Source of the DNA: an uncultured Pelagibacteraceae bacterium
GTDB taxonomy: Bacteria > Pseudomonadota > Alphaproteobacteria > Pelagibacterales > Pelagibacteraceae
Assembly (NCBI GenBank): GCA_902515205.1
Contig: CABXTU010000014.1
Coordinates: 1-33,396, forward strand
Direction of reading: 5' to 3'
DNA: 33,396 nucleotides
The first letter of the stretch is position 1; each line of letters begins with the position of its first letter. Positions 24,356-32,499 of this stretch are shown here, piece by piece. The notes under the pieces are model-generated. The model was given only the letters and a program-made list of their open reading frames with translations. It searched no databases and had not been told where the DNA came from. The position numbers were made by a program, and so were the translations under genes.

Positions 24356-24858
24356 CTAAAAAAATAATATTTTCGTCAATATTTGTTTTGATTTTTTTTA
24401 TTTCAAAAGCCACCTCTGAAGATCTAAAAAAAGTTGGGAAATTTAAAGATTGGGAAGTAATGGTAATGACTGAAGCGTCGGGCAAAGTTTGTTTTGCCCA
24501 ATCATCTCCTGTTTTACAAGCTCCAAAAAAAAATAAAAGAGATGCAAGATTGTTTATAACTTTTAGACCAAATGAAAAAATTTCAAACGAAATAAGTACC
24601 ACTGCAGGTTATGAATTTAATAAAAAAAATACTGTTTTAGCGACCTCTGGAAATAATAAATTTAAATTTGATATAAAGCAGCAAGGCTTTGCTTGGATGA
24701 CTAGTGGAAAAAAAGAAAAAATAATGGTTAAAGTAATGAAAAAAGGATCCAGAATTATGCTCACTGGGTATAATGAAAAAGGATCTCAAACCATAGATCA
24801 TTACTCTTTATTAGGATTTACGAAAGCTTATAATGCTGCAAAAAAAGCCTGTAGTTAA
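24346..24858 (+). CDS. Invasion-associated locus B (IalB) family periplasmic protein
   Basis: The 170-residue product has a signal peptide (about 1-24) and the IalB family pattern: GKFKDWEVMVM, KVCFAQSSP, AWMTSGKKEKIMVKVMKKG and IDHYSLLGFTKAYNAAKKAC. Two cysteines, one in KVCFAQ and one near the C-terminus, could form a disulfide. The name comes from Bartonella, but the family is widespread in free-living Alphaproteobacteria and its role is unknown there. It overlaps tas and lies three bases before argG. Confidence 0.82.
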   Translation: MSITKKIIFSSIFVLIFFISKATSEDLKKVGKFKDWEVMVMTEASGKVCFAQSSPVLQAPKKNKRDARLFITFRPNEKISNEISTTAGYEFNKKNTVLATSGNNKFKFDIKQQGFAWMTSGKKEKIMVKVMKKGSRIMLTGYNEKGSQTIDHYSLLGFTKAYNAAKKACS

Positions 24859-24861
24859 TTA

Positions 24862-26049
24862 ATGAAATCTAAAAAAAGAATTGTCTTAGCTTACTCTGGT
24901 GGCTTAGATACTTCAATAATTCTTAAATGGCTTCAAGAAAAATACAATGCAGAAGTAATTTGTTATACTGCAGATATTGGTCAAGAAATTAATAAGAAAA
25001 AAATTATTTCGAATGCTAAAAAACTTGGCGTTAAGAATATAATTATAAATGATTTAAAAAATATATTTATTAAAGATTATGTATTTCCAATGCTCAGAAG
25101 CCATGCGGTTTATGAGGGTGTTTATTTACTAGGAACTTCGATAGCAAGACCTCTTATCGCAAAAGATCAAATTAGAGTTGCAAAGAAATATAAAGCATAT
25201 GCTGTATCCCATGGGTCGACAGGAAAAGGAAATGATCAAGTTAGATTTGAGCTTGGTTATCATTACTTTGGCCCAAAAATTAAGATAATTGCTCCGTGGA
25301 GAATATGGAAATTAAAATCAAGAACAGATCTAATTAGTTATGCAAAAAAAAATGCAATTCTTATTCCAAAAGATAAAAAAGGTGCTCCTCCTTTTTCAGT
25401 TGATGATAATTTGTTTCATACTTCGACAGAGGGAAAGGTTTTAGAAAATCCTAAAAACTCTGCTCCTGAATTTATTTTTCAAAGAACTAGTTCTCCTGAA
25501 AAAGCACCTAATAAATCAACTTATGTTTCAATTAATTTTAGAAATGGAGATCCTATTGGAATCAATGGAAAAAAATTGCGCCCTGCAAAATTACTCGAAA
25601 AACTTAATCAATTAGCTGGAAAAAATGGAATAGGCAGAGTTGATTTGGTGGAAAATAGATTTTTAGGTATTAAATCAAGAGGAGTTTATGAAACTCCTGG
25701 AGGTACATTGCTAATTCATGCACATAGAGCAATAGAGTCAGTTACTTTAGATAAGGACACGATGCATCAAAAAGAAAAAATAATGCCTCGATATGCTGAG
25801 CTTATCTATAATGGCTATTGGTTTTCAAACGAAAGATTTAAGCTTCAAAAAATTGTCGATTTAAAGAAAAAAAAAGTTAATGGAACTGTAAAACTTAAAC
25901 TTTATAAAGGAAATATTACTATAGTTTCAAGACAAACCAAAAGTTCAGCATACTCATTAAAAAAAGTTTCTTTTGAGGAAAATAAAACATTTAATAAATC
26001 TAATGTTGAAAAATTTATTAATTTTCATAAGAAAAAACTACGCACATAA
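24862..26049 (+). CDS. argG: Argininosuccinate synthase
   Basis: ArgG joins citrulline and aspartate with ATP, the penultimate step of arginine synthesis. The 395-residue protein has the ATP-binding AYSGGLDTSIILKWL (10-24), the conserved SHGSTGKGNDQVRFE and GTSIARPLIAK, and the characteristic SPEKAPN and ETPGGTLLIHAHRAIES. Length is normal for the type I enzyme. It follows the ialB-like gene by three bases. No arginine operator is obvious. Confidence 0.96.
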   Translation: MKSKKRIVLAYSGGLDTSIILKWLQEKYNAEVICYTADIGQEINKKKIISNAKKLGVKNIIINDLKNIFIKDYVFPMLRSHAVYEGVYLLGTSIARPLIAKDQIRVAKKYKAYAVSHGSTGKGNDQVRFELGYHYFGPKIKIIAPWRIWKLKSRTDLISYAKKNAILIPKDKKGAPPFSVDDNLFHTSTEGKVLENPKNSAPEFIFQRTSSPEKAPNKSTYVSINFRNGDPIGINGKKLRPAKLLEKLNQLAGKNGIGRVDLVENRFLGIKSRGVYETPGGTLLIHAHRAIESVTLDKDTMHQKEKIMPRYAELIYNGYWFSNERFKLQKIVDLKKKKVNGTVKLKLYKGNITIVSRQTKSSAYSLKKVSFEENKTFNKSNVEKFINFHKKKLRT

Positions 26050-26100
26050 TAAGTTTTAGGTCAATTTATCAATTGTTTAATTTATAAGAAGCTATATCTT

Positions 26101-26565
26101 ATGAAAATGGAATCATTTAAAAATTGGATGAAAGAAGCTGCAAATATTTTGTTTGATGATAGCAAAAATGATTTGAGAGCTCTTCCTAAAACAGTCAGGC
26201 TACAAATTCTTTTGGTTCTAAGTTTTATTTGGACTACTGTTTTTAGTTTATATGTATTTTCATATACAACATTTGCATTCGGTTGGGCAGGACTTTTTGT
26301 AGCTCATGTAGGATTGATATTTGCTGTATATATGACGTTCAAACACTTTCACAGAGCAGAAGAAAGTTCAGCTAGTGTTTTTAAAACAAAAAATTTTGAC
26401 CCATTTAAAATAATGGTCATTGTTTTTGTCATAGTATTTATCTTTGTTTTTTCAAAAGGTATAGAGGTATTAACTAGTCCTAACCCTTACTCTTATTCAA
26501 TTCCTTATGATGGTTCTTCAAAATCAGTGTTTGAAAAATGGTTGCCATTTAGTAAAGATAAATAA
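26101..26565 (+). CDS. Small membrane protein of unknown function, three predicted helices
   Basis: I do not recognise the family. The 154-residue protein has a polar N-terminus (MKMESFKNWMKEAANILFDD, then LRALPKTVR), hydrophobic segments at about 31-53, 57-80 and 105-127, and a soluble tail with SPNPYSYSIPYDG. It starts 51 bases after argG and shares one base with the psiE start (TAATG), so it is probably translated together with psiE. That pairing suggests a joint membrane role, but this is only context. Confidence 0.75.
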   Translation: MKMESFKNWMKEAANILFDDSKNDLRALPKTVRLQILLVLSFIWTTVFSLYVFSYTTFAFGWAGLFVAHVGLIFAVYMTFKHFHRAEESSASVFKTKNFDPFKIMVIVFVIVFIFVFSKGIEVLTSPNPYSYSIPYDGSSKSVFEKWLPFSKDK

Positions 26566-26945
26566 TGGAAAAAATAGCTAAAAATCTTCAGCTTATATTA
26601 ATGGTTATTATTTTAATTAGCACAGTCATAGCTGTTGGAATTGAAATTAATAAGATGTTTCTCGTTAAATCAGTAACTTTAGCTGATCTACTATTAATGT
26701 TTCTTTACTTAGAAGTGTTGGCAATGGTTAGAGTTTTTTGGGATCAACAATCTATAAGTATAACTTTACCACTTTTGATAGCAATTACTGCATTAGCACG
26801 ATTCATTATTCTTCAAGGAAAAGAAATGGACCCAACTGCATTGGTTTATGAGGCTGTAGCTATTGTTCTCATCGCAGGTGCGATTGTAATTTTAAGATTG
26901 AGACATAGTGATAAATTGGGTCTTAAAAGAAAAAAAAATAAATAA
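26565..26945 (+). CDS. psiE: PsiE family membrane protein (phosphate-starvation-inducible family)
   Basis: A 126-residue protein with four predicted helices. The pattern LLLMFLYLEVLAMVRVFWDQQ, ITLPLLIAITALARFIILQGKEMDP and the basic C-terminus match the PsiE family. In E. coli psiE is induced by phosphate starvation, though its function is not known. No PHO box was seen here. It overlaps the preceding membrane-protein gene by one base and is five bases before the photolyase-like gene. Confidence 0.85.
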   Translation: MEKIAKNLQLILMVIILISTVIAVGIEINKMFLVKSVTLADLLLMFLYLEVLAMVRVFWDQQSISITLPLLIAITALARFIILQGKEMDPTALVYEAVAIVLIAGAIVILRLRHSDKLGLKRKKNK

Positions 26946-26950
26946 TCTTT

Positions 26951-28093
26951 ATGAATTTTGGGACGTCAAGAGCTTCGGCTATTGAAAATTTAAATAAATT
27001 TATTGATCATAACTTATTTGAGTATTCTAAGTTAAGGAACTTTGACTTTGGTCCAGAGAATAGATCCAACATCTCTTGTTTGTCTCCATATATAACACAT
27101 GGAGTTCTTAACGAGCTAGAGGTAATTAAAAAATCTCTAAGTAAATTTTCTTTTTCTAAAAATGAAAAATTTATTCAAGAAGTTTTATGGCGTACTTACT
27201 GGAAGGGTTGGTTAGAGTTAAGACCAAATGTTTGGACAGATTATTTAAGTGAAGTTAGAAAAGTTAGTGAGGAATTTAAAGACAATATCGATTACAAGAA
27301 TGCTATAGAAGGTAATACAAACATCGAATGTTTTAATGAATGGGTAAAAGAATTAAAAGAGACAAATTATTTACATAATCATACAAGAATGTGGTTTGCA
27401 AGTATATGGATTTTTACTCTAGATTTACCTTGGCAACTTGGTGCAGAATTTTTTATTAAGCATCTTTATGATGGAGATGCTGCATCTAATACTTTAGGAT
27501 GGAGATGGGTTGCTGGCATTCAAACTCAAGGCAAAAATTATCTTGCAAGTGAATGGAATATAAAAAAATTTACTAATAACAGATTTAGTAAAATTAAATT
27601 AAACGAAAACGCACCTCCAAAAGCCTCTGTGAAAACTTACTCTATTATCAAACAAGGATTTAATAATTCTAAAATTACTGAGGATCAAAGCTTATTAATT
27701 TTTGAAAATAATCTGTGTTTTGAAATCACTGACTTCCAGGATAATAAATTTAAAAAGATTTATATAATTTCAAATAAAAATGAAAATAGATCTATTAAAC
27801 TTAGTGAAAAAGTATTGAAATTTAAGAACCTTCTGATCAATGATCAGGTGCAACGACTAAAAAGTAATTCTATTGATTGTGAAGTAATAGATATAAGTAA
27901 AATCAAAGATATCAGTGATCAGATTATTGGTCTTTATCCAACTGTTGGTGAAAATTTAGATTATTTAAATTCAAATAATCTTAAATTAAATTTCTTATAT
28001 AGGAAACTTGATCAGCATTCTTGGCAATATTGCAATAAAGGTTTTTTTAATTTTAAAAATTATATTCCAAAGATAATTTCAACTTTTAGCTAG
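26951..28093 (+). CDS. Photolyase/cryptochrome-family FAD protein with C-terminal alpha/beta domain (possible domain swap)
   Basis: The 380-residue protein starts directly with the photolyase FAD domain: SCLSPYITHG (42-51), QEVLWRTYWKGW (76-87), YLHNHTRMWFASIWIF (140-155) and DGDAASNTLGWRWVAG (174-189), with N180 at the position that contacts flavin N5 and W184/W161 at places matching two electron-transfer tryptophans of E. coli photolyase. The usual N-terminal antenna domain is missing. Instead residues about 245-380 look like an alternating alpha/beta domain (LLIFENNLCFEI, KKIYIISN, CEVIDISK) ending WQYCNKGFFNFKNYIP. I recall similar alphaproteobacterial proteins with this order. DNA repair or a light-sensing role are both possible. 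Confidence 0.8.
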   Translation: MNFGTSRASAIENLNKFIDHNLFEYSKLRNFDFGPENRSNISCLSPYITHGVLNELEVIKKSLSKFSFSKNEKFIQEVLWRTYWKGWLELRPNVWTDYLSEVRKVSEEFKDNIDYKNAIEGNTNIECFNEWVKELKETNYLHNHTRMWFASIWIFTLDLPWQLGAEFFIKHLYDGDAASNTLGWRWVAGIQTQGKNYLASEWNIKKFTNNRFSKIKLNENAPPKASVKTYSIIKQGFNNSKITEDQSLLIFENNLCFEITDFQDNKFKKIYIISNKNENRSIKLSEKVLKFKNLLINDQVQRLKSNSIDCEVIDISKIKDISDQIIGLYPTVGENLDYLNSNNLKLNFLYRKLDQHSWQYCNKGFFNFKNYIPKIISTFS

Positions 28094-28096
28094 TGT

Positions 28097-28798
28097 TTAT
28101 CTCGCAAGTTTTATAAAAATATCACCCATGCCTGCTTCTAAATTATCAATAGGTGTAGTATTTCTTAATTCGCAAAATCTTCCAGTTATCTGATGTTTTT
28201 TTACAAAATCTATCTCATCTTTCTTACAAATTTTTCCGTTATGCAATAATCCTATCACTATTCGATTGTTAATACTAAAAACTTGTTCATCATTAATCTT
28301 ATCACCATCACAAAAATAATTTTTATTAACTCTGCTAGGAAAGTCTTTTTTATTGCAAGGATTTTTAATTGTAAAAACAAAAAACTCTTCAACACCATCT
28401 TTAAATTTATATTTCATTTTTTGAACCTGAGAGTACTTCATGATATCACATGAACATGGAATACAGCATTTATAATAACTACCACAGATTTTTTTTTTAG
28501 TTTCTAGTTCATAAACAAATATGAAATCTGGCTCACTATTTGGATCAATTAACGAACCAGATACAGCACAATATAATTTGTTGTATTCAATAAAATCTTT
28601 ATAGGTAACATCTTTATCTATTATATATTTAAAAAACTTTGGGCCTGCAGCATTTCTATTTTTATCTGGAAATATTCTTGACCAATCATTAATCAAGTCC
28701 TTGTAATAATTTTTTTCTGACGAATGAGAAGTATTTGTAAAAGACAAAACCAAAATTAAAACAACTGTTAACTCAACTATATTTTTTAAAAATTTCAT
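28097..28798 (-). CDS. Exported cysteine-rich protein with CCxPCxCD motif
   Basis: I cannot assign a named family. The 233-residue product has a signal peptide (about 1-27) and ten cysteines in the mature part (77, 105, 111, 112, 115, 117, 148, 163, 191, 209). The cluster YKCCIPCSCDIMKYSQV (110-126) is striking and resembles a motif I associate with uncharacterised SAR11 proteins. The even number of cysteines fits disulfides in the periplasm, or the cluster could bind metal. It faces the photolyase-like gene tail to tail, three bases apart, and is divergent from the fasciclin gene. Confidence 0.75.
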   Translation of the reverse strand: MKFLKNIVELTVVLILVLSFTNTSHSSEKNYYKDLINDWSRIFPDKNRNAAGPKFFKYIIDKDVTYKDFIEYNKLYCAVSGSLIDPNSEPDFIFVYELETKKKICGSYYKCCIPCSCDIMKYSQVQKMKYKFKDGVEEFFVFTIKNPCNKKDFPSRVNKNYFCDGDKINDEQVFSINNRIVIGLLHNGKICKKDEIDFVKKHQITGRFCELRNTTPIDNLEAGMGDIFIKLAR

Positions 28799-28955
28799 TT
28801 ATTTAAAATTATGGTTTTTTTGATAATTAATTAAGTCTAAATTAATAAATATCATTTTCTAGTGATAAATATTGATATTTTATAGTTTTTTATTTTAACA
28901 TTTGTCGCACTAGATTTAACTTTAATATTAATAATTTTATATATATTTAGAACAA
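28799..28955. other. Divergent intergenic region, very AT-rich
   Basis: This 157-base region separates the cysteine-rich protein (minus strand) from the fasciclin gene (plus strand) and must hold both promoters. The only structure seen is an 8-base inverted repeat, AAATATCA (28847-28854) and TGATATTT (28873-28880), with an 18-base spacer, which could be an operator but is easily expected by chance in such AT-rich DNA. No small gene was found. Confidence 0.35.
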
Positions 28956-29429
28956 ATGAAAAAAATTTATTCAATATTCTTTTTATTAATGATAATTTTT
29001 GTTCCTTCAATTGCATTTGCAAATGTTCTAAATAAATTAAATGAGACAGGAAAGTTTACAAAGTTAAATGAAACACTTACTAAATCAGGTTTAAATAAAG
29101 ATCTAGAAAGTAAAGGACCATTTACAGTTTTTGCACCATTAGATGATGCTTTTGCCGCGATTAGTGCTCAAACATATTACGGTCTTTTGAGAGAAGAGAA
29201 TAAAGATAAACTAGCAAACATATTGGGAAGACATATTTTTTCAAAAGAAATAACCTCTTCAGAAATAGATGGAGAAATTAAACTTAAGGCAATTAATGGT
29301 GAAGAAATAACAATCAAGAAAGTCAATGGGATAGTTTATGTGAATGAGGCTGAAGTTGTTACTGCTGATATTGAAGCTTCAAATGGTGTGATCCATTTTA
29401 TTAATAGAGTTCTTCAACCACTAAATTAA
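28956..29429 (+). CDS. Secreted fasciclin (FAS1) domain protein
   Basis: The 157-residue product has a signal peptide (about 1-22, ending AFA) and a single FAS1 domain. The two conserved FAS1 boxes are present: GPFTVFAPLDDAFAAI (H1) and the C-terminal VVTADIEASNGVIHFINRVLQP (H2). FAS1 proteins act in adhesion or are induced by light or oxidative stress in several marine and photosynthetic bacteria. It ends directly against the stop of the CRTAC1-like gene on the other strand. An all-AT 9-bp stem (29428-29451) near the junction could help termination. Confidence 0.9.
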   Translation: MKKIYSIFFLLMIIFVPSIAFANVLNKLNETGKFTKLNETLTKSGLNKDLESKGPFTVFAPLDDAFAAISAQTYYGLLREENKDKLANILGRHIFSKEITSSEIDGEIKLKAINGEEITIKKVNGIVYVNEAEVVTADIEASNGVIHFINRVLQPLN

Positions 29430-30854
29430 TTATTTTTGTTTTAAAATAATTGTTTTGTTTAATTCTTTGACTGAAATCATTTTAGTTTTACCATTAGTCC
29501 ATTTAATCTGAATTTTTATATTTTTTTCATTTTTTCTTATTCCATAATGAGCTACTGGCTCCATTTGACAAAGATAACCAGATCCAGAGTCAATTGTTTT
29601 AGAATGTTTTCTTAAATTTGAAATTAATGTTACTGTTGCTCCTCTTGCAGGTGCACCATATTTATTTAAAGGTTTTATTCTTAAATATTTATTTTTAGGA
29701 TTTACTATTGCTTTATACAAAGACAATGGCTGATCTCTACTTTCTCCATGAGAAACTAATAGCTCTAATACACCGTCGTTATCTATGTCAGCAACTGCTG
29801 CGCCAGTTCCATATCCATCTGGTTCTAAACCAGTTTTTAGTGGTAATTGCTCTATCAAACCATCATCTAATATTTTAAAAAGTTTATTAGGTTCGCCAAT
29901 ATTATTCATGAATACTTCATCATAACCATCATTGTCTAAATCAGCCGAAATGACAGTTCTTATTCTTGATGGCTTATCAAAAGGTGGTTTGGCTATATCT
30001 TCAAAAATATCATCATTCAGTACATAAGCTCTATGAAATCCACCCCAATTACCATTTAAAATATCCAATCTTCCTCTATAATAGATATCAGATAAAGTGG
30101 TGCCTCTTCCATTTTGAAGGATATCTTCAACTCTATATTTGTTCGCGACATCTAAAAATTTACCCTCATTATTTTTATATAAAAAATTTGCTCCTCTCTC
30201 ATTGGCTGCAAAAACATCAATTTTATCAGAAATAATATGTCCAGCTACAACCGCTCGACCCCCGGTAACCTTTGCAAGATTTAATTGAACAGATTTATCA
30301 ACTATTATATCGTTAGCATATTCGTAAAACCTTGTTGGTCCTCCATAATTAGCAACATAAATGCCATAGTTCCCGTCTCCTTTTCTGTCGACACAAACGA
30401 CCGACCTGCCAGCAGTTAGGTTTAGATCTCTCTGATTTTTCTCAATTTCAAACAAATCTATATAATTATCTTTTTCTAGATCTATTAATCTATCTGAATA
30501 TTTTTTTGTTCCACTATAAGTATCAGTGTTAAGAAAATATATTTCTTCATATCCATCTTTATCTATATCGCATGCAGCAACCCCTATAGTTCTCCTAAAC
30601 TCATCAGAAAACTTTTTTTGATTTACAATATTTATTAATTTTCCTTTATCGTATGATAAAGCTAAATTTAAATAACCGAATCCCGTCACTATAAAATCGA
30701 AATTTCCATCCTTATTTACATCAGTTACAGAAACTCCATAACTAAGTCTTTTAGGATTATCAATAATTTGGTTCGTTATATCCTTAAAAAAGTCAGCATT
30801 TAGACTATTTGGGTTTAATAGAAAAATTAAAATTATTATTTTTTTTAAATTCAT
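29430..30854 (-). CDS. Secreted FG-GAP/VCBS-repeat protein with ASPIC/UnbV domain, CRTAC1-like
   Basis: The 474-residue protein has a signal peptide (about 1-20) and a beta-propeller of FG-GAP/VCBS repeats with Asp-rich calcium-type loops: DVNKDG, DIDKDG, DLDNDG and DIDNDG, each followed by a hydrophobic strand. The C-terminal ASPIC/UnbV domain (about 398-465) includes GAPARGATVTL and DSGSGYLCQMEPVAHYGI. Both the propeller (RIRTVISADLDNDG, SHGESRDQPLSLY) and the tail closely resemble vertebrate cartilage acidic protein 1 as I remember it. An upstream frame extension to 30884 is open, but the ATG at 30854 begins the signal peptide and overlaps the DUF2256 stop by four bases. The function in bacteria is unknown. 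Confidence 0.85.
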   Translation of the reverse strand: MNLKKIIILIFLLNPNSLNADFFKDITNQIIDNPKRLSYGVSVTDVNKDGNFDFIVTGFGYLNLALSYDKGKLINIVNQKKFSDEFRRTIGVAACDIDKDGYEEIYFLNTDTYSGTKKYSDRLIDLEKDNYIDLFEIEKNQRDLNLTAGRSVVCVDRKGDGNYGIYVANYGGPTRFYEYANDIIVDKSVQLNLAKVTGGRAVVAGHIISDKIDVFAANERGANFLYKNNEGKFLDVANKYRVEDILQNGRGTTLSDIYYRGRLDILNGNWGGFHRAYVLNDDIFEDIAKPPFDKPSRIRTVISADLDNDGYDEVFMNNIGEPNKLFKILDDGLIEQLPLKTGLEPDGYGTGAAVADIDNDGVLELLVSHGESRDQPLSLYKAIVNPKNKYLRIKPLNKYGAPARGATVTLISNLRKHSKTIDSGSGYLCQMEPVAHYGIRKNEKNIKIQIKWTNGKTKMISVKELNKTIILKQK

Positions 30855-30982
30855 ATTTTTTTGCCAGAGCATCTCTTTGAACAATATTTAACTCTTTCCC
30901 AATTCAATTTCCATTTTCTACGCCAAAAAAAAGATCTTTTACAAATAGGGCAAACTTTAGAGGGAAGATTTTCTTTTTTCAC
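30851..30982 (-). CDS. DUF2256 family small zinc-ribbon-like protein (43 residues)
   Basis: This gene is short. It starts with GTG, whose G is the last base of the preceding TAG stop, and ends in TGA overlapping the ATG of the next gene. The protein reads MKKENLPSKVCPICKRSFFW and continues RRKWKLNWERVKYCSKRCSG before KKI. Four cysteines in two pairs (CxxC at 11/14 and CxxxC at 34/38) and the tryptophan pattern match DUF2256, which is commonly found beside photolyase-related genes. A structural zinc site is inferred. Its function is unknown. Confidence 0.85.
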   Translation of the reverse strand: MKKENLPSKVCPICKRSFFWRRKWKLNWERVKYCSKRCSGKKI

Positions 30983-32472
30983 TAAATCGTATTTTGTTTA
31001 ATAAATTTATCAGCTTCAGATAAAATTAATTTTTTTCTATCTATTTTCATTTTATCAAAAATATGGACCATCATGGATAGTCTAGGATTTTTTGAAAAAA
31101 ATTTTCTGTTTCGATCAATAAATCTCCAATAAAGACCATCCATTGTATTACACCATTCTCCCTTTTTAAAATCCATCATTTTCATAAAATAAGCAGATCC
31201 ACAAATATAAGGTTTGGTTGCAAATATTCCACCATCACTAAATAATCCCATACCATAAACATTTGGAACCATTACCCAGTCAGATGAGTCTACAAACATT
31301 TCCATAAACCATTTATAAACTACAATTGGTTTAATCTCACAAAGGTTCATGATGTTGGATAAAATCATTAGTCTTTCAATGTGATGGGACCATCCGTAAT
31401 TTAATGCATTCTTGATAGCATAGTCTAAAGGTGGTAATCCCGTTGTTCCATCATACCAAGACTTTTTCATTTTTCTATTTTGTTTAAAAAAATTTCCTTT
31501 TTCCATTTCTCCTGAGTAACTTTGATAAATTCCACGCATAAATTCTCTCCAACCAATTACCTGGCGAATATAACCTTCCAAAGAATTCATTTTTATTTTA
31601 TTCTTTTTATGAAAATCTAAAACTTTTTGTATAATCAATTCAGGAGTTATTAAACCTAAATTGATATATGGACTTAAAGCACTGTGAAATAAAATGTTAT
31701 CTTTTTGATCTACAGCATCTTCATAATCACCAAACAAATTTGATTTTTCTTTTATAAAAAAATTCAGAAGTTTAATTACATCATCAAATTCTGTTGCTAA
31801 CCAAAAGTTCTCTGTGCTACCTGGATGATCTTTAAAAAATTTTTCAACGATTGGCTTTAATTTTTTTGTGTGGTTGGTTTCATTAATTTTAGGAAATTTT
31901 GGTATTGAAATATCTTTTGGTAATTTATTTCTATTGTCCTCATCAAAGCTCCACTTTCCTCCAATTGGATTACCATCAGCACCCATTAGTATTCCTGATT
32001 TTTTTCGAACCTCTTTATAGAACGTTGCCATAAAAGGTTTTTTTGATTTTCCTAAGTAATTTTTGAATACACCTCTTGAGTTTAAAAACATAGGAGTTTG
32101 AATAACATTCCAATTAATTTTTTCTTTTTTTAAGAATTGAGAAATTTTTTTTTCAAAAAACTTATCTTCGATTTCAAAACTAGAAATCTCTTTAATTTTT
32201 TTTGAATTAATAATCTTTTTTAATTTTTTAAGGTAATCATCTTTAAATTCCTTATCTTCAAATTTTGTATACTCTAATTTAAATTTATTCTTTTTGAGTT
32301 TGTCCGCATAAGATCGCATTGAAGACAAGAATAGTAGTATTTTTTGCTTATGATGTTTTTCATAAGTACATAAACCATTGTCTTCTGCCATAAAGAATAT
32401 ATGGTCTTTTTTGAAGCGGTCGAGGTATTTTGATGGAAATAATTGATTACCGAGTATAAAAAATAACTTCAT
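30982..32472 (-). CDS. Deoxyribodipyrimidine photolyase-related protein (PhrB/DPRP family), apparently without Fe-S ligands
   Basis: This 496-residue protein belongs to the bacterial (6-4) photolyase/cryptochrome group. Landmarks: MKLFFILGNQLFPS, GGKWSFDEDNRNKLP (171-185), FHSALSPYINLGL (262-274), QVIGWREFMRG (304-313), HHIERLM (363-369, with the His pair used in (6-4) repair) and WVMVPNVYGMG (399-409). In Agrobacterium PhrB four cysteines hold a [4Fe-4S] cluster, including a CxxC after the KPY segment. Here only C35, C378, C424 and C441 exist; the CxxC and the upstream ligand are absent, with KPYICGSAYFMKMMDFKKG in that region. It is first in an operon with DUF2256 and the CRTAC1-like gene. 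Light-driven DNA repair is likely but not certain. Confidence 0.88.
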   Translation of the reverse strand: MKLFFILGNQLFPSKYLDRFKKDHIFFMAEDNGLCTYEKHHKQKILLFLSSMRSYADKLKKNKFKLEYTKFEDKEFKDDYLKKLKKIINSKKIKEISSFEIEDKFFEKKISQFLKKEKINWNVIQTPMFLNSRGVFKNYLGKSKKPFMATFYKEVRKKSGILMGADGNPIGGKWSFDEDNRNKLPKDISIPKFPKINETNHTKKLKPIVEKFFKDHPGSTENFWLATEFDDVIKLLNFFIKEKSNLFGDYEDAVDQKDNILFHSALSPYINLGLITPELIIQKVLDFHKKNKIKMNSLEGYIRQVIGWREFMRGIYQSYSGEMEKGNFFKQNRKMKKSWYDGTTGLPPLDYAIKNALNYGWSHHIERLMILSNIMNLCEIKPIVVYKWFMEMFVDSSDWVMVPNVYGMGLFSDGGIFATKPYICGSAYFMKMMDFKKGEWCNTMDGLYWRFIDRNRKFFSKNPRLSMMVHIFDKMKIDRKKLILSEADKFIKQNTI

Positions 32473-32499
32473 AATTAAATATAACTAATAAAATTTTTT

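Noticed and set aside
26951..28093. Pseudogene: N-terminally truncated photolyase
   Set aside because: The frame is intact, starts five bases after psiE, and carries an additional C-terminal domain with a conserved-looking end, so it is a different architecture and not a remnant.
28847..28880. 8-base inverted repeat before fasciclin as a specific operator
   Set aside because: All but two base pairs are A-T, the spacer is 18 bases, and such repeats are expected often in AT-rich DNA; kept only as a weak remark.
29428..29451. AT-only hairpin at the fasciclin/CRTAC1-like junction as a terminator
   Set aside because: The 9-bp stem is AATTATTTT/AAAATAATT, with no G-C pairs and no uninterrupted U run, so its stability is too low to call.
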